Shown here piece by piece: positions 36,263-46,957 of a DNA stretch of 64,000 nucleotides (positions within the stretch are counted from its first letter, which is position 1; every line of letters begins with the position of its first letter). Below the pieces are notes generated by a model that saw nothing but the letters and a program-made list of their open reading frames with translations, was not told the origin of the DNA and did no database searches. Made by a program: the position numbers and the translations under genes. This DNA comes from Leucaena leucocephala (Eukaryota; Streptophyta; Magnoliopsida; Fabales; Fabaceae). The DNA is taken from positions 28,208,962-28,272,961 of the forward strand of contig CM073522.1 in the NCBI GenBank assembly GCA_037074615.1, read 5' to 3'.

Positions 36263-36708
36263 AATTCAGCACCGATGTCGGACGGGCGAAGGGAGGGAGC
36301 TCAGGCATTGGCAATCCGTGTGTCTGGCAACAACTCGGCATTCTACAACTGCATCATGTTAGGGTTTCAGGACACGATATGCGACGACAGGCGAAATCAT
36401 TTATTCAAGGACTGCACAATCCAAGACACGGTGGACTTCATATTTGGGAGCGGCAAGTCGTTGTATCTGAACACGAAATTGGTGGTAGTGGGAAGCGTCG
36501 GAGGCGTGATCGTGGCTCAGGCGAGAGAAAGTGACGACGACACCATAGGGTACTCCTTAGTGCACTGCGACATAAGTGGCACTGCCAATGGCACGTTCTT
36601 GGGAAGAGCTTGGATGGCTTATGGCAGAGTTGTGTATTCTTATACTTCCATGAGCTACATTATTACCCCTCTTGGCTGGAACATTAACAACCATCCTTCA
36701 ATGGCTCA

Positions 36709-37486
36709 GTACGTATTTCTCTCTTTCTCTTTTAAACATTACTGGTGTAAATTCCGGTCCCCGATATAAAAGTTAGATAATTAATTCAGATAGATTAAGA
36801 AAGTTAGTTATTTATAATAAATATAATATAATTTTTTTAAAATGTCATCTTTTATCACTACTACCCTTATATAGAAACTCTTTAATATGTGTAATCAATA
36901 TGGTTATTTTTGAAAAAAAAATTATAAATTTGAGAGATAAAGTGGATCTCGATCTTATATTTATGACCAAATCCAACTTTCTAATTAGCTCTTATATTAT
37001 ATTCTTCCGGTCCTTAATGCAAGACTTATTTAACTAATTTGATTAGATTAAAAAAATTAGTTAAGTTATTTAATAAGAGTTAAACGTGGGGTTGTATTTG
37101 GTTATAACTATAAGATCCCAATCTAATTTTCCCCCAAAAATTATAATTTTTTTTACAAAGTATACGTATATCATTACACATACATATTAACAGAATTTCT
37201 ACTAAAGGTAATTCAAATACACATAATTAGATGGGGTATATTAGGGAAACTAACACGCAATCATTAAAAAAATTAACTTAACTAATTTTTTTAATATATC
37301 TAAATTAGTTAGGTATATATTATAATTAAGACCAAATTTAGTTTGATACACACCATTTTACTTTATTATTGTTAATGAATATATATAGGGGTAGTTTGGA
37401 ATTTTTTTTATAAACATAGAAAATATATTTTATATTTATGATTAAAATCAATAACTCGTTTAAATTTTACATTAAGAACATAATGA

Positions 37487-37527
<41 letters not shown>

Positions 37528-38323
37528 GACCCATAAACTTAAGGTTTAAGATGTGCTATCAATTTCACTCGTTGACATCTTCCCGTTAACTCGATCTAGT
37601 TATTTTCTCACTCCTTTTCAGTGACTCCTCTCTGTTTTTTTTTTTTTTGAGTGACTCCTTACACACATTTATGTACAGACATTTTTCATAATAATGTAAC
37701 TCACATGCAATGCAACAAATTTCTGTTCACTTTTGAGAACATACTTATTTTCATCGATCCTCACAACGGGAGATATATATGTATCTGTTCAGTGATTTAT
37801 TCAATTCAAGTGTATATATTTTGAATGGTAAACTATTTGTTGGGAGTGTATATTCAATTTAGGGCTAATATCATTATTAGTCCCTTAAATTTATACTAAT
37901 TTTAATTTTAATCACTCAAATTTTAAACAGTAAATTTTAGCCTCTATAATTTCATAAAGGCTTGAAAGTTTAACAATGTTAATTAATGCCATTAAATTAG
38001 TGACCAAAACTAAAATCTATTAAAAGTATAAAGATTTGGTTTATGTCTCTACTTTTTAATTTTAGTTTTGGTCCGTATACTTAATGACATTAATTAATTC
38101 TATTAAATATTCAAATTCTTATGAAACTATGTGTATCAAAATTAAAATTAAAATTCATATAAACTTGAGCGACCAAAATTATATTAACCTTTTAGTTTAA
38201 CTAGAATTATTTTCTCATATATTAAATGAAATTTTGTTAAATGAATCACATTATTTCATATATCTTGCTATAAGTTTGACTATATAAATATATTGACAAG
38301 TATAAAACAATAAATGAATGCAG
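36709..38323. repeat. PME B last intron with MITE-like sequences
   Basis: Donor GTACGT at 36709, acceptor ATGCAG at 38318-38323. It holds Stowaway-like segments (36990-37340), a long (TA)n run at about 37488-37521, and an inverted-repeat MITE (37868-38200) of the widespread ttagtcccttaaattta type with matching reverse arm near 38130-38190. No gene was seen. Confidence 0.45.
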
Positions 38324-38344
38324 GGCTTTCACTACAAAAAAATT

Positions 38345-38975
38345 GAGTTTTGGCGACGACTTTTAGCGGCGACAGAAAAAGTCGCCGCTGAAAATAGACT
38401 TTCAGCGGCGACTTTTTTGTCGCCGCTAAAAGTGAGACCTTCAGCGGCGACAATAAAAGTCGCCGCTGAAAGATAGACTTTCAGCGACAATGAAAGTCGC
38501 CGCTGAAAGTCAATAATAAAAAAATTTTTACTCACTTTCTGCGGCGACAATTAGTGTCGCCGCAGAAGATAATAGTATATAAGTGGAGAACAATTTGTTA
38601 GTATTGACTTTCAGCGGCGACAATAAAAGTCGCCGCTGAAAGTCTCCCTTTCAGCGGCGACAATAATAGTCGCAGCAGAAAGTCAATAATAAAAAAATTT
38701 GACTTCACTTTTATGCGGCGACAATTAGTGTCGCCGCAGAAGATAATAGTATATAAGTGGAGGAAAATTTGTTAGTATTGGCTTTCAGCGGCGACAATAA
38801 AAGTCGCCGCCGAAAGTCTCCCTTTCAGCGGCGACAATTATAGTCGCCGCAGAAAGTCAATAATAAAAAAATTTGACTCCACTTTTCTGCGGCGACAATT
38901 TGTTATCGCCGCGAAAGGTAATATTCAGCGGCGACTTTTATACCCTTTAGCGGCGACAAATGTCGCCGCTAAAAG
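38345..38975. repeat. Left subterminal palindrome array of the CACTA element
   Basis: Repeated units of the form CAGCGGCGACA..TGTCGCCGCTGAAAG, each able to form a hairpin, spaced roughly every 35-80 bp and partly arranged in larger repeats (the segments at about 38535-38695, 38710-38860 and 38875 onward resemble each other). In CACTA elements such arrays bind the TNPA-type protein; that role is inferred. Confidence 0.75.
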
Positions 38976-39300
38976 TCTTCATACAAATTTCCCCCCATTT
39001 AGAGGTGTTTAAAATAACTATGTAATATATAAAAATAAATTATTGAATAATGTATGTCAATGAGCATAAGAGTTAGTATGTGTGTGTTAGAGATAATGTC
39101 GAGGAGGAGATAGAGAGAGGAAGATGTGTGTGAGAGAGAGATAATGAGAAAGAAGGGACGTAAAATATATACATATATACATTATTAGTTACTGTTGCAT
39201 ATGCCCTCTGCTACTGTATTTCATGTAACATCTCAACTTCTATAAAAAAGGATTTATAACGTATTATTGAGTTTAAGAGTGTTTTCTGAAATTAGGAGCG

Positions 39301-39405
39301 TTTGAAGCTGTTGAGAAATCCCAGAGCTCTGTCGAAGTGCTAGACCTCAAAGCCCTTAAGAAACTTGTCCTCGCCTTCGAACGCCGCCTGAAGGACAACA
39401 TGGAA
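39301..39405 (+). pseudogene. Captured CTNNBL1-like exon fragment
   Basis: Reads FEAVEKSQ then VLDLKALKKLVLAFERRL and KDNMEF before a stop. The LDLKALKKLVLAFERRLKDN pattern matches, from memory, the ARM-type nuclear beta-catenin-like protein 1, in which it is normally followed by EARxKYPDxPDKF. Only one short exon piece is left, in the CACTA interior. The assignment rests on about 35 residues. Confidence 0.5.
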
Positions 39406-39779
39406 TTTTAGGGGCTTATAAAATTATGAAAGAGTTTATTTCCCAAAAAAGACCCAGATGATGTAATAGCTATTTTTTGGGAATTAAAGGCTTATTTTCT
39501 TAAAAGATTCAAGAAAAATAGTTAGAGATTATCATTTGCTCATAAAATTTTATAAAAATTCCCTAATGAGTTGAAGAAGCTATTGGAAGAAAAATATTAT
39601 TATTTTATTAAGAGAATTATTTCCTAAAAAATATTTAGTAAAAGAAAAACTTTTAGCGGTGACAAAATAGTCGCCGCTGAAAGTAGACATTCAGCGGCGA
39701 CTTATAGTGTTGCCGCTGAAAGTAAGACTTTCAGCGGCGACTTCATTATGTCGCTGCTGAAGGTCAATTCAAATATATT

Positions 39780-40860
39780 GCTGTGCATTTTTTCCGCCTG
39801 CGCCAAAAAGGAAAAAATTCCCGCCCAAAAGGAGATCATCCGGGTGATTTTCTCTGGGAAGACCGATTCGCTAAAGCCTAACTAAGGCAGGCCATTACAA
39901 TTGGTGAGCACCACATCTCCCTTCCGCCATTTCTGTCTGTCAGTGAGGAAGGAGCCGGGGAATTTAGAGCTTCACAGCACAGAAGTCTGCGGTGGTGTGA
40001 CCAGACACTGCCATCTCCTTACCGTGGTCGATTCTTCCGTCAGTGACGCTGCCTCCGGTGTTGTCTTTCTGTCTGCAGCTGCCTTTATTTGCGTCGTGTG
40101 AAGTCGACAATGAGAGGGAGCAGACAGAGCAGAGAGCAGGCGAGTGAGAGAGAAAGTTCTGAGGAGAGGTTCTGCGACGGTGAGACTTGCCGTTGATGAG
40201 ACTGCCATTTTTCGTCATCTGTACTGCATCAGAAGAGTGTGAGTCGCGATTGTAACAGTGGCTGGGGAGGAAGTTGTCGGAGCTTGGTTAGCGTACGTCG
40301 GCACTGTTTCCACCTGAGGTCAGCTTTCTCAATGTATTCCCACCATTTTTTTCGGTTGATCTGTAAGTTTGCTGGTTGGGTTAATGTTGTAGCTACAGTA
40401 TCCCGATGCTTCTTCCCTGTTTCTGGTTGAATTGCTTTGGGTTGTCTTTGTCGTCGCTGCTTCTTGGCGTCTGTGGGAGCTCTGTTTGTTTTCTTCTTTC
40501 TATTTCAGCTGCGCCCGACGCCCTTAGTAAAAATCGGATAAGGATGTGTTATTTATGGGATGTGTTGGGTGTGTTGAAGTTCTGAGAGATGATTACGAGT
40601 TGCAGAGAGAAATAGATTGTGAGTGGTTTTTGTGTTATGGCGACAATGCAGGAGATGGTTTTTGTGAGATGCAGGAAGTAAACTTGACCTTGACTATCTT
40701 AGTGGAAAAATAGTAACATTATTTGTTCCTTTCGATTGAATATTGCTTTTTAGATATAGATTCCAATAGCTAGAGAGTAATGCTTTTCAGATGGTTTTCT
40801 CTTGCACACAATTTTCAAGTTTATGTAGAAGAAACTAGCACACGTGTTTTGAGTCTTAAT
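39780..40860 (+). other. GC-richer leader-like DNA inside the CACTA element
   Basis: Unlike its AT-rich neighbours this reads like a plant gene leader (cgcctgcgcc, aaattcccgcc, tccgccatttctgtctg). Open frames on both strands here (for example 39964-40218 minus) have no recognisable domain. It may be promoter/5'-UTR sequence taken from a host gene, possibly the ABCB donor. Origin not identified. Confidence 0.35.
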
Positions 40861-40862
40861 AA

Positions 40863-42509
40863 CTTCCTCCCATTATTTCAGAAGCTTTTCATGAAAGGCT
40901 ATGGTGGCAACTTGAGCACAGCATATCTGAAGTTCAACGTGCTGGCTGGGGAAGCTGTCAGTAACATGCGTATTGTTGCTGCCTTTTGTTCAGAAGAAAA
41001 GGTCCTAAAACTTTATGCTAATGAGCTTGTCGAGCCTTCTAAGCTTTCATTTAAACGGGGACAAATTTCTGGCTTATTCTATGGCATTTCACAGTTCTTC
41101 ATTTTTCTCTTCTTATGGCCTTGCCTTGTGGTTACTTTTATGCTGAGACTGACTGACTGACATTTTCATCAGGTATGGTTCCGTTTTGATAGAAAAGGAG
41201 CTGGCTAGCTTCAAATCCGTCATGAAGTCATTTATGGTTCTAATTGTAACTGCATTGGGCATGGGAGAGACGTTGGCACTGGCCCCAGACCTTTTGAAAG
41301 GGAACCAAATGGTTGCTTCAGTTTTTGAAGCGATGGATAGAAAGTCAGGAATGATGGCCGATGCTGGAGAAGAGCTTAAGACGGTGGAGGGAACAGTCGA
41401 GCTAAAAAAATCCATTTTGTTGTAGTGATTTTTAAAGATTTTAATCTAAAAGTGCCTTCAGGCAGGAGTATTGCCTTAGTGGGACAAAGTGGTTCTGGTA
41501 AAAGCTCTGTCATCTCCCTTATACTCAGATTTTATGATCCATCGTCTGGGAGAGTGATGATTGATGGTAAGATCTTTGGCCAAGCTACGCTTCTTTGATT
41601 GTTAAATTTATTGCCTATAGGGGAAGGAAAAAATTAAAATGAGAAAAGGGGAAAGAGAGAATAAAATGGCCAAGGCCCATCAAGCATTAGCATGCACACG
41701 ATTATATTCTATTAATCAAGAGAAGCACGTAGGTGGTCGAAATGGAGATACATTTTTTAAAATTATATTGCTTTCTCAAAAATTCTTTGATAGACTATGG
41801 GCTCACAAAAAAATAGTAGAGTAAAATGATTATCATTAATAGACAATTAGACATATAACCACATCAGTATATTTTTTAGTGTTATCTCCTTACGATATGT
41901 TTTATCTATTTATTTGTAATTAAGTTGGTCTATCAATTTTTTGTTGACTGGGTTATCATAACATATCAAATTTTGCAGGAAAAGACATTAGGAGACTCCA
42001 TTTGAAGTCTCTGAGGAAGCATATTGGTCTTGTGCAACAAGAACCTGCGCTTTTTGCAACATGAATCTATGAAAACATTCTATATGGAAGGGAATTAGCT
42101 TCTGACTCAGTGGTGACTGAAGCAGCTAAGCTTGCCAATGCTCACAGTTTCATCAGTTCTCTTCCGGATGGCTACACGACCAAAGTGGGCGAGCAAGGCG
42201 TACAACTCTCCGGTGGCCAGAGACAAAGGGTAGCCATAGCCAGAGCTGTTCTAAAGAACCCAGAAATCTTGCTACTAGTGCACTTGATTTGGAATCTGAG
42301 CGTGTGGTGCAGCAAGCTCTGGACAGATTGATGCAGAACAGGACAACAGTTATGGTGGACACAGGCCATCCACAATAAGAAATGCAGATCAAATCTCAAT
42401 TTTGCAGTACAGGAAGATAATAGAGCAAGGGACTCATTCAAGTCTTATGGAGAACAAAAATGGAGCATATTTTAAATTAGTCAATCTTCAACGACACCGG
42501 AGACTATAA
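40863..42509 (+). pseudogene. Captured ABCB (P-glycoprotein-type) transporter fragment
   Basis: In order: a transmembrane-domain part (GGNLSTAYLKFNVLAGEAVSN, VAAFCSEEKVLKLY, RGQISGLFYGISQFF) at 40863-41135; a linker exon at about 41174-41412 (LIEKELASFKSVMKSFM, MGETLALAPDLLKGNQ); the first nucleotide-binding part with an intact Walker A GQSGSGKSS (about 41481-41508) up to a donor at 41566; then, after an intron, 41979-42509 with the signature LSGGQRQR. It resembles the C-terminal half of plant ABCB2/ABCB10-type auxin/xenobiotic transporters. It is dead: frame breaks after SQFFIF, a segment missing before FKDFNL, TGA at 42062-42064 replacing Ser in ALFATS, and a small deletion near 42275 that removes the Walker B Asp-Glu. 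Retained introns mean it was captured as genomic DNA, not as cDNA. Confidence 0.88.
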
Positions 42510-42829
42510 CATATTGAAAGACATAACAGAATGGCCTAAAAATCTTTACGGTAATTTTGTATTTATTTCTTGTCCTCCCTTACATTCATAAAGACGGTCG
42601 CATGTCTCTGCATGTTGGAAGTAAATGTAAAAAGTTATAGAAATATAAAAGGGATATTTATGTTCAGTTCTTCACTCCTTTCTTCCCTGTATTACATCTG
42701 GTTATAGTAAAAGAAAATGGGAGAACATAGGAACTGAATTATTTATCATTTATTATTTTTGTTATTAAATTATATTTTTTTCATACAAAAAAATAACAAC
42801 AGAAAAGAATTTAAAAAATAATATTAACT

Positions 42830-43200
42830 TTCAGCGGCGACAATTTGTCGCCGCAGATTCCCCTTTACGGGGCGACAATCTTGTCGCCGCCTATTCCACT
42901 TTAGGTGGCGACAAGATTGTCGCCGCCGATTCCTCTTTAGGCGGCGACAAAATAGTCGCCGCCTTTTCCACTTTAGGCAGCGACTATTTTGTCGCCGCAG
43001 ATTCCCCTTTTAGGTGGCGACTTTATCTGTCGCCGCTAATTGTTGACATTCAGCGGCGACTTTCAATTGTCGCCGCCAATGTGTATAGGCGACAGTCTCA
43101 TAGGCGGCGACTTAGCGGCGATAAAATATCGCCGCTAAAGGTCTTCAGCGGCGACTTTTGCATCTTCAGCGGCGACAAAAGTCGCCGCTGAAAGTCAATT
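42830..43200. repeat. Right subterminal palindrome array of the CACTA element
   Basis: About eight to ten GGCGACA..TGTCGCCGCC/G units, in inverted arrangement relative to the left array, ending 11 bp before the terminal GTAGTG. Several units differ at the flanking trimer (AGATTCC, TTAGGC) from the left-array type (GAAAGT). Confidence 0.7.
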
Positions 43201-43371
43201 TTTTTGTAGTGTTTATATTTTGGAGAGTACCAGAATAGTGGAGTTGGCGCAAATACCAAAGGACGTGCCCCATTCTCAAAGTTGCTAAATGGCAATGAAG
43301 CTAAGGAATTCCTCACTCTTGGCTTCATTCAATCTTCTAAGTGGCTGCTTCCTCCTCCTCCTCAAGACTAA

Positions 43372-43683
43372 ATTCTTATTTTCAAACATCGCCAGATCTA
43401 TTTATCTTCGTGGGGCAACAGTTTTTAGAATAAAAAAACATAAGAAAAAGAAGAACAAACTGGAGCAGTGAAGGCCAACAAGTGAAGATGATTGAGGTTA
43501 AGACGAGAAGGCCAAGAAAAAAGAATCCATCCTAATTAGAATAGCAATAAATATAGATCAATTGTTGAAAATTATTAAAGCAAGGATATGATATGGATCA
43601 ATATTGTTAAATACCCATTAAACTAAACAATATTAAAATGTTGTGTCGTTCATGAATATCACTAAAAAAAATGTACAGTTTAT
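43372..43683. other. 3' flank of PME B
   Basis: AT-rich sequence after the PME B stop codon, up to the copia LTR. Purine-rich around 43425-43530. No gene was seen. Confidence 0.4.
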
Positions 43684-44035
43684 TGTAAAACTAGCAATAA
43701 TATTAAGAGGAGAGAAAAGATAAAGATAAGAAAATGAGATAAGTATATTGTATTCTTTCACTCGCTTTACAAAACAAATGACATGCTCTATTTATAGGCA
43801 TAGTCTTACATGTAGGTTACATCCAAACTTGAATGATAAATAGTGGGCAATAAAATTCATAAATGGCCTAGTGGAAGTTGAAAACTTAATGTAGTAGTAG
43901 ACAAGTAATAGAGTAGTGGAAATTGAAGTTGAAGAGGAAGAGAGTTAATGTAGTAGTGGATGAATAATAGAGTAGTGGAAGTTGAAGTTGAAGAGGAAGA
44001 GGGAGATGGACATCCACATTATAATATTCATAACA
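43684..44035 (-). repeat. Copia 3' LTR
   Basis: 352 bp, TG..CA on the plus strand. Contains tandem agtagtggatgaataatagagtagtggaagttgaag-type repeats. Compared with 53645-53982 it has an extra cacattataat stretch near the end. Confidence 0.8.
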
Positions 44036-45076
44036 CTCTTCTTGGATGTCCATTATTTAATAACGTGCCTCATTAAAAAACTTTAACTAGCAAAAATCCT
44101 CTGGGATAAAAACCTAGTTAAAAAAAGAGTACACAATTAATTGATACACTTGCAGTATTGCCTCATTAAAAACATTGTTAGGAAAATCCAGTAGGATAAA
44201 ACCTCAATCAAGGGAAAAAAAAGTACAGCATGTATCGATTCTCCCTTTTTACAATGTCAATTGATATTTCTGAATCTGCGAAGTTCGATATCATGTATGA
44301 GCTTCTCAAATACTATTACTGGAAGTGACTTGGTAAATAAATCTACTAGATTTTCTTTAGAACAATTTGCTGGATATTGATATAACCATTCTTTTGAAGA
44401 TTATGTGTGAAAAAGAATTTTGAAAAAATATATTTTATCCTATCTCCTTTGATATATCCTTCTTTTAGTTGGATAATTCATGCAGTATTATATTCAAATA
44501 AGACTGTTATGATCATTTTATTAAATGACAATTCACAAGTATTATGTATATGTTGTATTATCAATCTTAACCACACACATTCTCAACTTGCTTCATGTAG
44601 CGCTAGTATTTCTGCATGATTAAATAATGTGGCTGATATGATTTGTTTCATTGATCGCCATGAAATAGTTATACCATTACATGTGAACAAATAGCTTGTT
44701 TGTGATCTACCAACATGTGGATCAGACTGAAATCCAGCATCTCCATAGTCGACAAAGTCAATCTTATGTTCATTTGAATAAAATAATCTCATATCCATAG
44801 TATCCTTCAAGTAACAAAAGATGTGCTTAACCCCATTCTAATATCTTCATGTTGGTGAAGAACTATATCTTGCTAGTATGTTAACAGCAAATGATATATT
44901 GTCGTGTGTGACTGCAAGATACATAAGCGCACCAATTGCATTAATAGTTCTTCATCACCTTTTTGAGGTCTAAAGGAATCTTTATCTTTCACCAGATATC
45001 TTACAATCATCGGAGTACATAATGGATACGATTTATCCATATAAAAATATTTTAAGACTTTTCTCGTGTAAGTTTC

Positions 45077-46957
45077 TGTTGGAGATTGTGCCCTAGGGGC
45101 CAATCATTATCTTATGAACATTGTTGATTTATGAATTTTTTAATAAAGTTATCATATTATTTGCATGTTTACTATAATGACAATCTTTGGATAACTCATG
45201 ATCTTATCCTAAATGTCCCTGGTCAGTCATCTATGCGGGAACATAGATGAAATAAGACCAGTATGACTTTGAAGATATATAGAGATATAAATCAAAGTCA
45301 TAAGCACATGTAAGAGTACAGGGTGTTGGACCGACCCGCTATGAGAGAGCTGCATGGGTCAAGTCATAAGCTCCTCTCATATACAAGACATGTCACTATG
45401 CCCTTTGACCTAAGATCATCATGGATTCCTACATGACAAACGCTCAGCTTTGACCTAGTCAAAAGTCACTTTTGACCGAGTGATCATAAAAGCTATGCTC
45501 GGGCTTAGTGGTTTTTCATGCGGAGGAATGTGAATGGTCAAGATGGAATTTGTCCCTCACATTCGTAGAGAGATATTACTGGGCCCCTCGATGAGTGAGT
45601 CTGAGAAATGTATGGCCATACTGGAATGGAAGGGTAGTTCCATTTCTATATTCAGACTACTCAGGGATCGAGAAAGTAATGGTCAGGAATAGGAGGATGA
45701 CGTTCTCCATGCCTCATCCTTGACCGAAATATCTTGTGACAAAAGGGACGTGATATGGTTGTATGAAATGTTACATCGTTTATCGATCCTCATATGTTTT
45801 GGGTAGTCGTAATGCCTTGCTAGAGACCGCTTACGACTTGTGGGTCAGTATAGCAATTGGGCCACTGCCAACTTCATATGGGCCTACAGGGTCGCACACA
45901 AAATAGCCCAATGCGAGCTATGATGTCCATATTCATTGAATCTAAGAGATGTCTAGATTCAATGAATGATCTAGGGTGGATATATATTTTGTATATATAT
46001 AAATCAGTATATATATATTATATATAATATAAGAGATATTTGTAAGATTTAATTTATAAGGATAAATTAAATCTCTATCACTTTTAAATTTGAATTTAAA
46101 TGGATATAATCAATTTGAATTTGAAATTCAAATTGATAAGATATCTCAAATTTGATTTATAAGAATAAATCAAATATAATTCCGTCTTATCTTTATTTTA
46201 AATTAAATAAATAGGTGAATTAAATCTGTGGGACGGATTTAATATAAACCATATTTATTTAATTAGTTTCTTATTAAATTATGCAATATATGATATTGTA
46301 TTAATTTTAGAATTAATATAAGATTAATTCTGAAGTCCGGCCCTATTAGAAGCCCGATAGCTTCCTATATATTTGACATTAGGGGTTAGGGTTCTACAGA
46401 TCTCTACACACACATTCAGACGTGAGAAGAGTGGGCAGGGAGAGTGCAAAAGGTTTGCACATAAGAAACTGCCGAGATAGAGACGGTGAGGACGGAATCT
46501 CTAAAAAACCCTAGAGGGACAAGAGGCGCTAGCACGTCGTTCGCGATTGGAACGCTGCTCGTGTGGATACCGGTAGAGGAAGCCGATCTGAGCTGTCGAC
46601 TTCTACGATACGACCAGACACGAAGCAAGGTCGCGACCAGAAAACACTTAGGTCGCGACCATACGGGCATCTGAACGTCAAAAATCCGAAAAGAAGAGGA
46701 AGGTCGCGACGAGAAGCAGAGTAGGTCGCGACTAAAAACTCCAGAGGCGACAGGTCGCGACTAAAAGCTGAGGAGGTCGCGACTGAAAGTTCCAGAGACG
46801 AGGAGTCGCGACTAGTGGACACTGAGGTCGCGACCAAAGCTCAAATACCGAAGGTAACACCTCTTTCTCCTTGACTTAAACACATTCGGTAGATCCTGGC
46901 TGGGAATGGAAAAATTTTTAAAGTTAATTTCCGCTGCGTGTCTTCCAATTCCCTTCA
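45077..46957 (+). mobile_element. 1.88-kb solo LTR inside the copia element
   Basis: Starts TGTTGGAGATTGTGCCCTAG, ends CCAATTCCCTTCA, flanked by a perfect 5-bp target duplication GTTTC (45072-45076 and 46958-46962). Removing it restores the copia frame across the joint (YQE-T-YTRKVLK on the minus strand). There is no internal coding region, so it is a solo LTR left by recombination of a larger element, probably copia-type by its terminal sequence. The open frame at 46529-46837 (minus) is a product of its tcgcgac repeats. Confidence 0.85.

Larger units (their letters stand above)
38330..43211. mobile_element. 4.88-kb Pack-CACTA element with captured gene fragments
   Basis: Perfect 17-bp terminal inverted repeats: CACTACAAAAAAATTGA at 38330 and its exact reverse complement ending at 43211. 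Flanked by the 3-bp target duplication TTT (38327-38329 and 43212-43214), as expected for CACTA/EnSpm. Dense arrays of GGCGACA..TGTCGCCGC palindromes lie at the left (38345-38975, about a dozen units), inside (39650-39770) and at the right (42830-43200). No TNPA/TNPD-like coding was found. The interior carries a CTNNBL1-like exon fragment (39301-39405), a GC-rich leader-like region of unknown origin (39780-40560) and a decayed ABCB transporter segment with introns (40863-42509). It lies in the last exon of PME B, in an orientation that cannot be assigned without a transposase. Confidence 0.9.
32183..43371 (+). pseudogene. Pectin methylesterase B, disrupted by a CACTA element
   Basis: Exons 32183-32683 and 36263-36708, then a last exon from 38324 that is split after six bases by the CACTA element (38330-43211) and resumes to TAA at 43369-43371. 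The ATG at 32183 gives a hydrophobic signal peptide (VAVVAVIFAATVV); an upstream in-frame ATG at 32099 is less likely. Catalytic-type residues are all present: GAQAL (Q181), GFQDT (Q203/D204), VDFIFG (D225), LGRAW (R282). Without the element the last exon would encode the normal GEYQNSGVGA-to-SSKWLLPP C-terminus. With it, translation enters the element and stops at TAG 38364-38366, giving about 329 residues and losing the conserved C-terminal end. The intron that splits A and C after KSLYL is absent here. Intron 1 (3.6 kb) holds a MITE with a nested CACTA. The core promoter also seems deleted (see D). Confidence 0.88.

Noticed and set aside
38345..38975. CRISPR-like regularly spaced palindromes
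   Set aside because: Spacing is irregular, the units are imperfect and shared with the CACTA ends, and the DNA is plant nuclear. They are subterminal transposon repeats.
40863..42509. Functional ABC transporter gene
   Set aside because: Frame breaks, a TGA in the nucleotide-binding domain and loss of Walker B; it lies between CACTA termini and lacks the N-terminal half.
46416..46837. Open frames on both strands near 46.4-46.8 kb
   Set aside because: They are produced by tcgcgac/gtcgcga repeats within a solo LTR.
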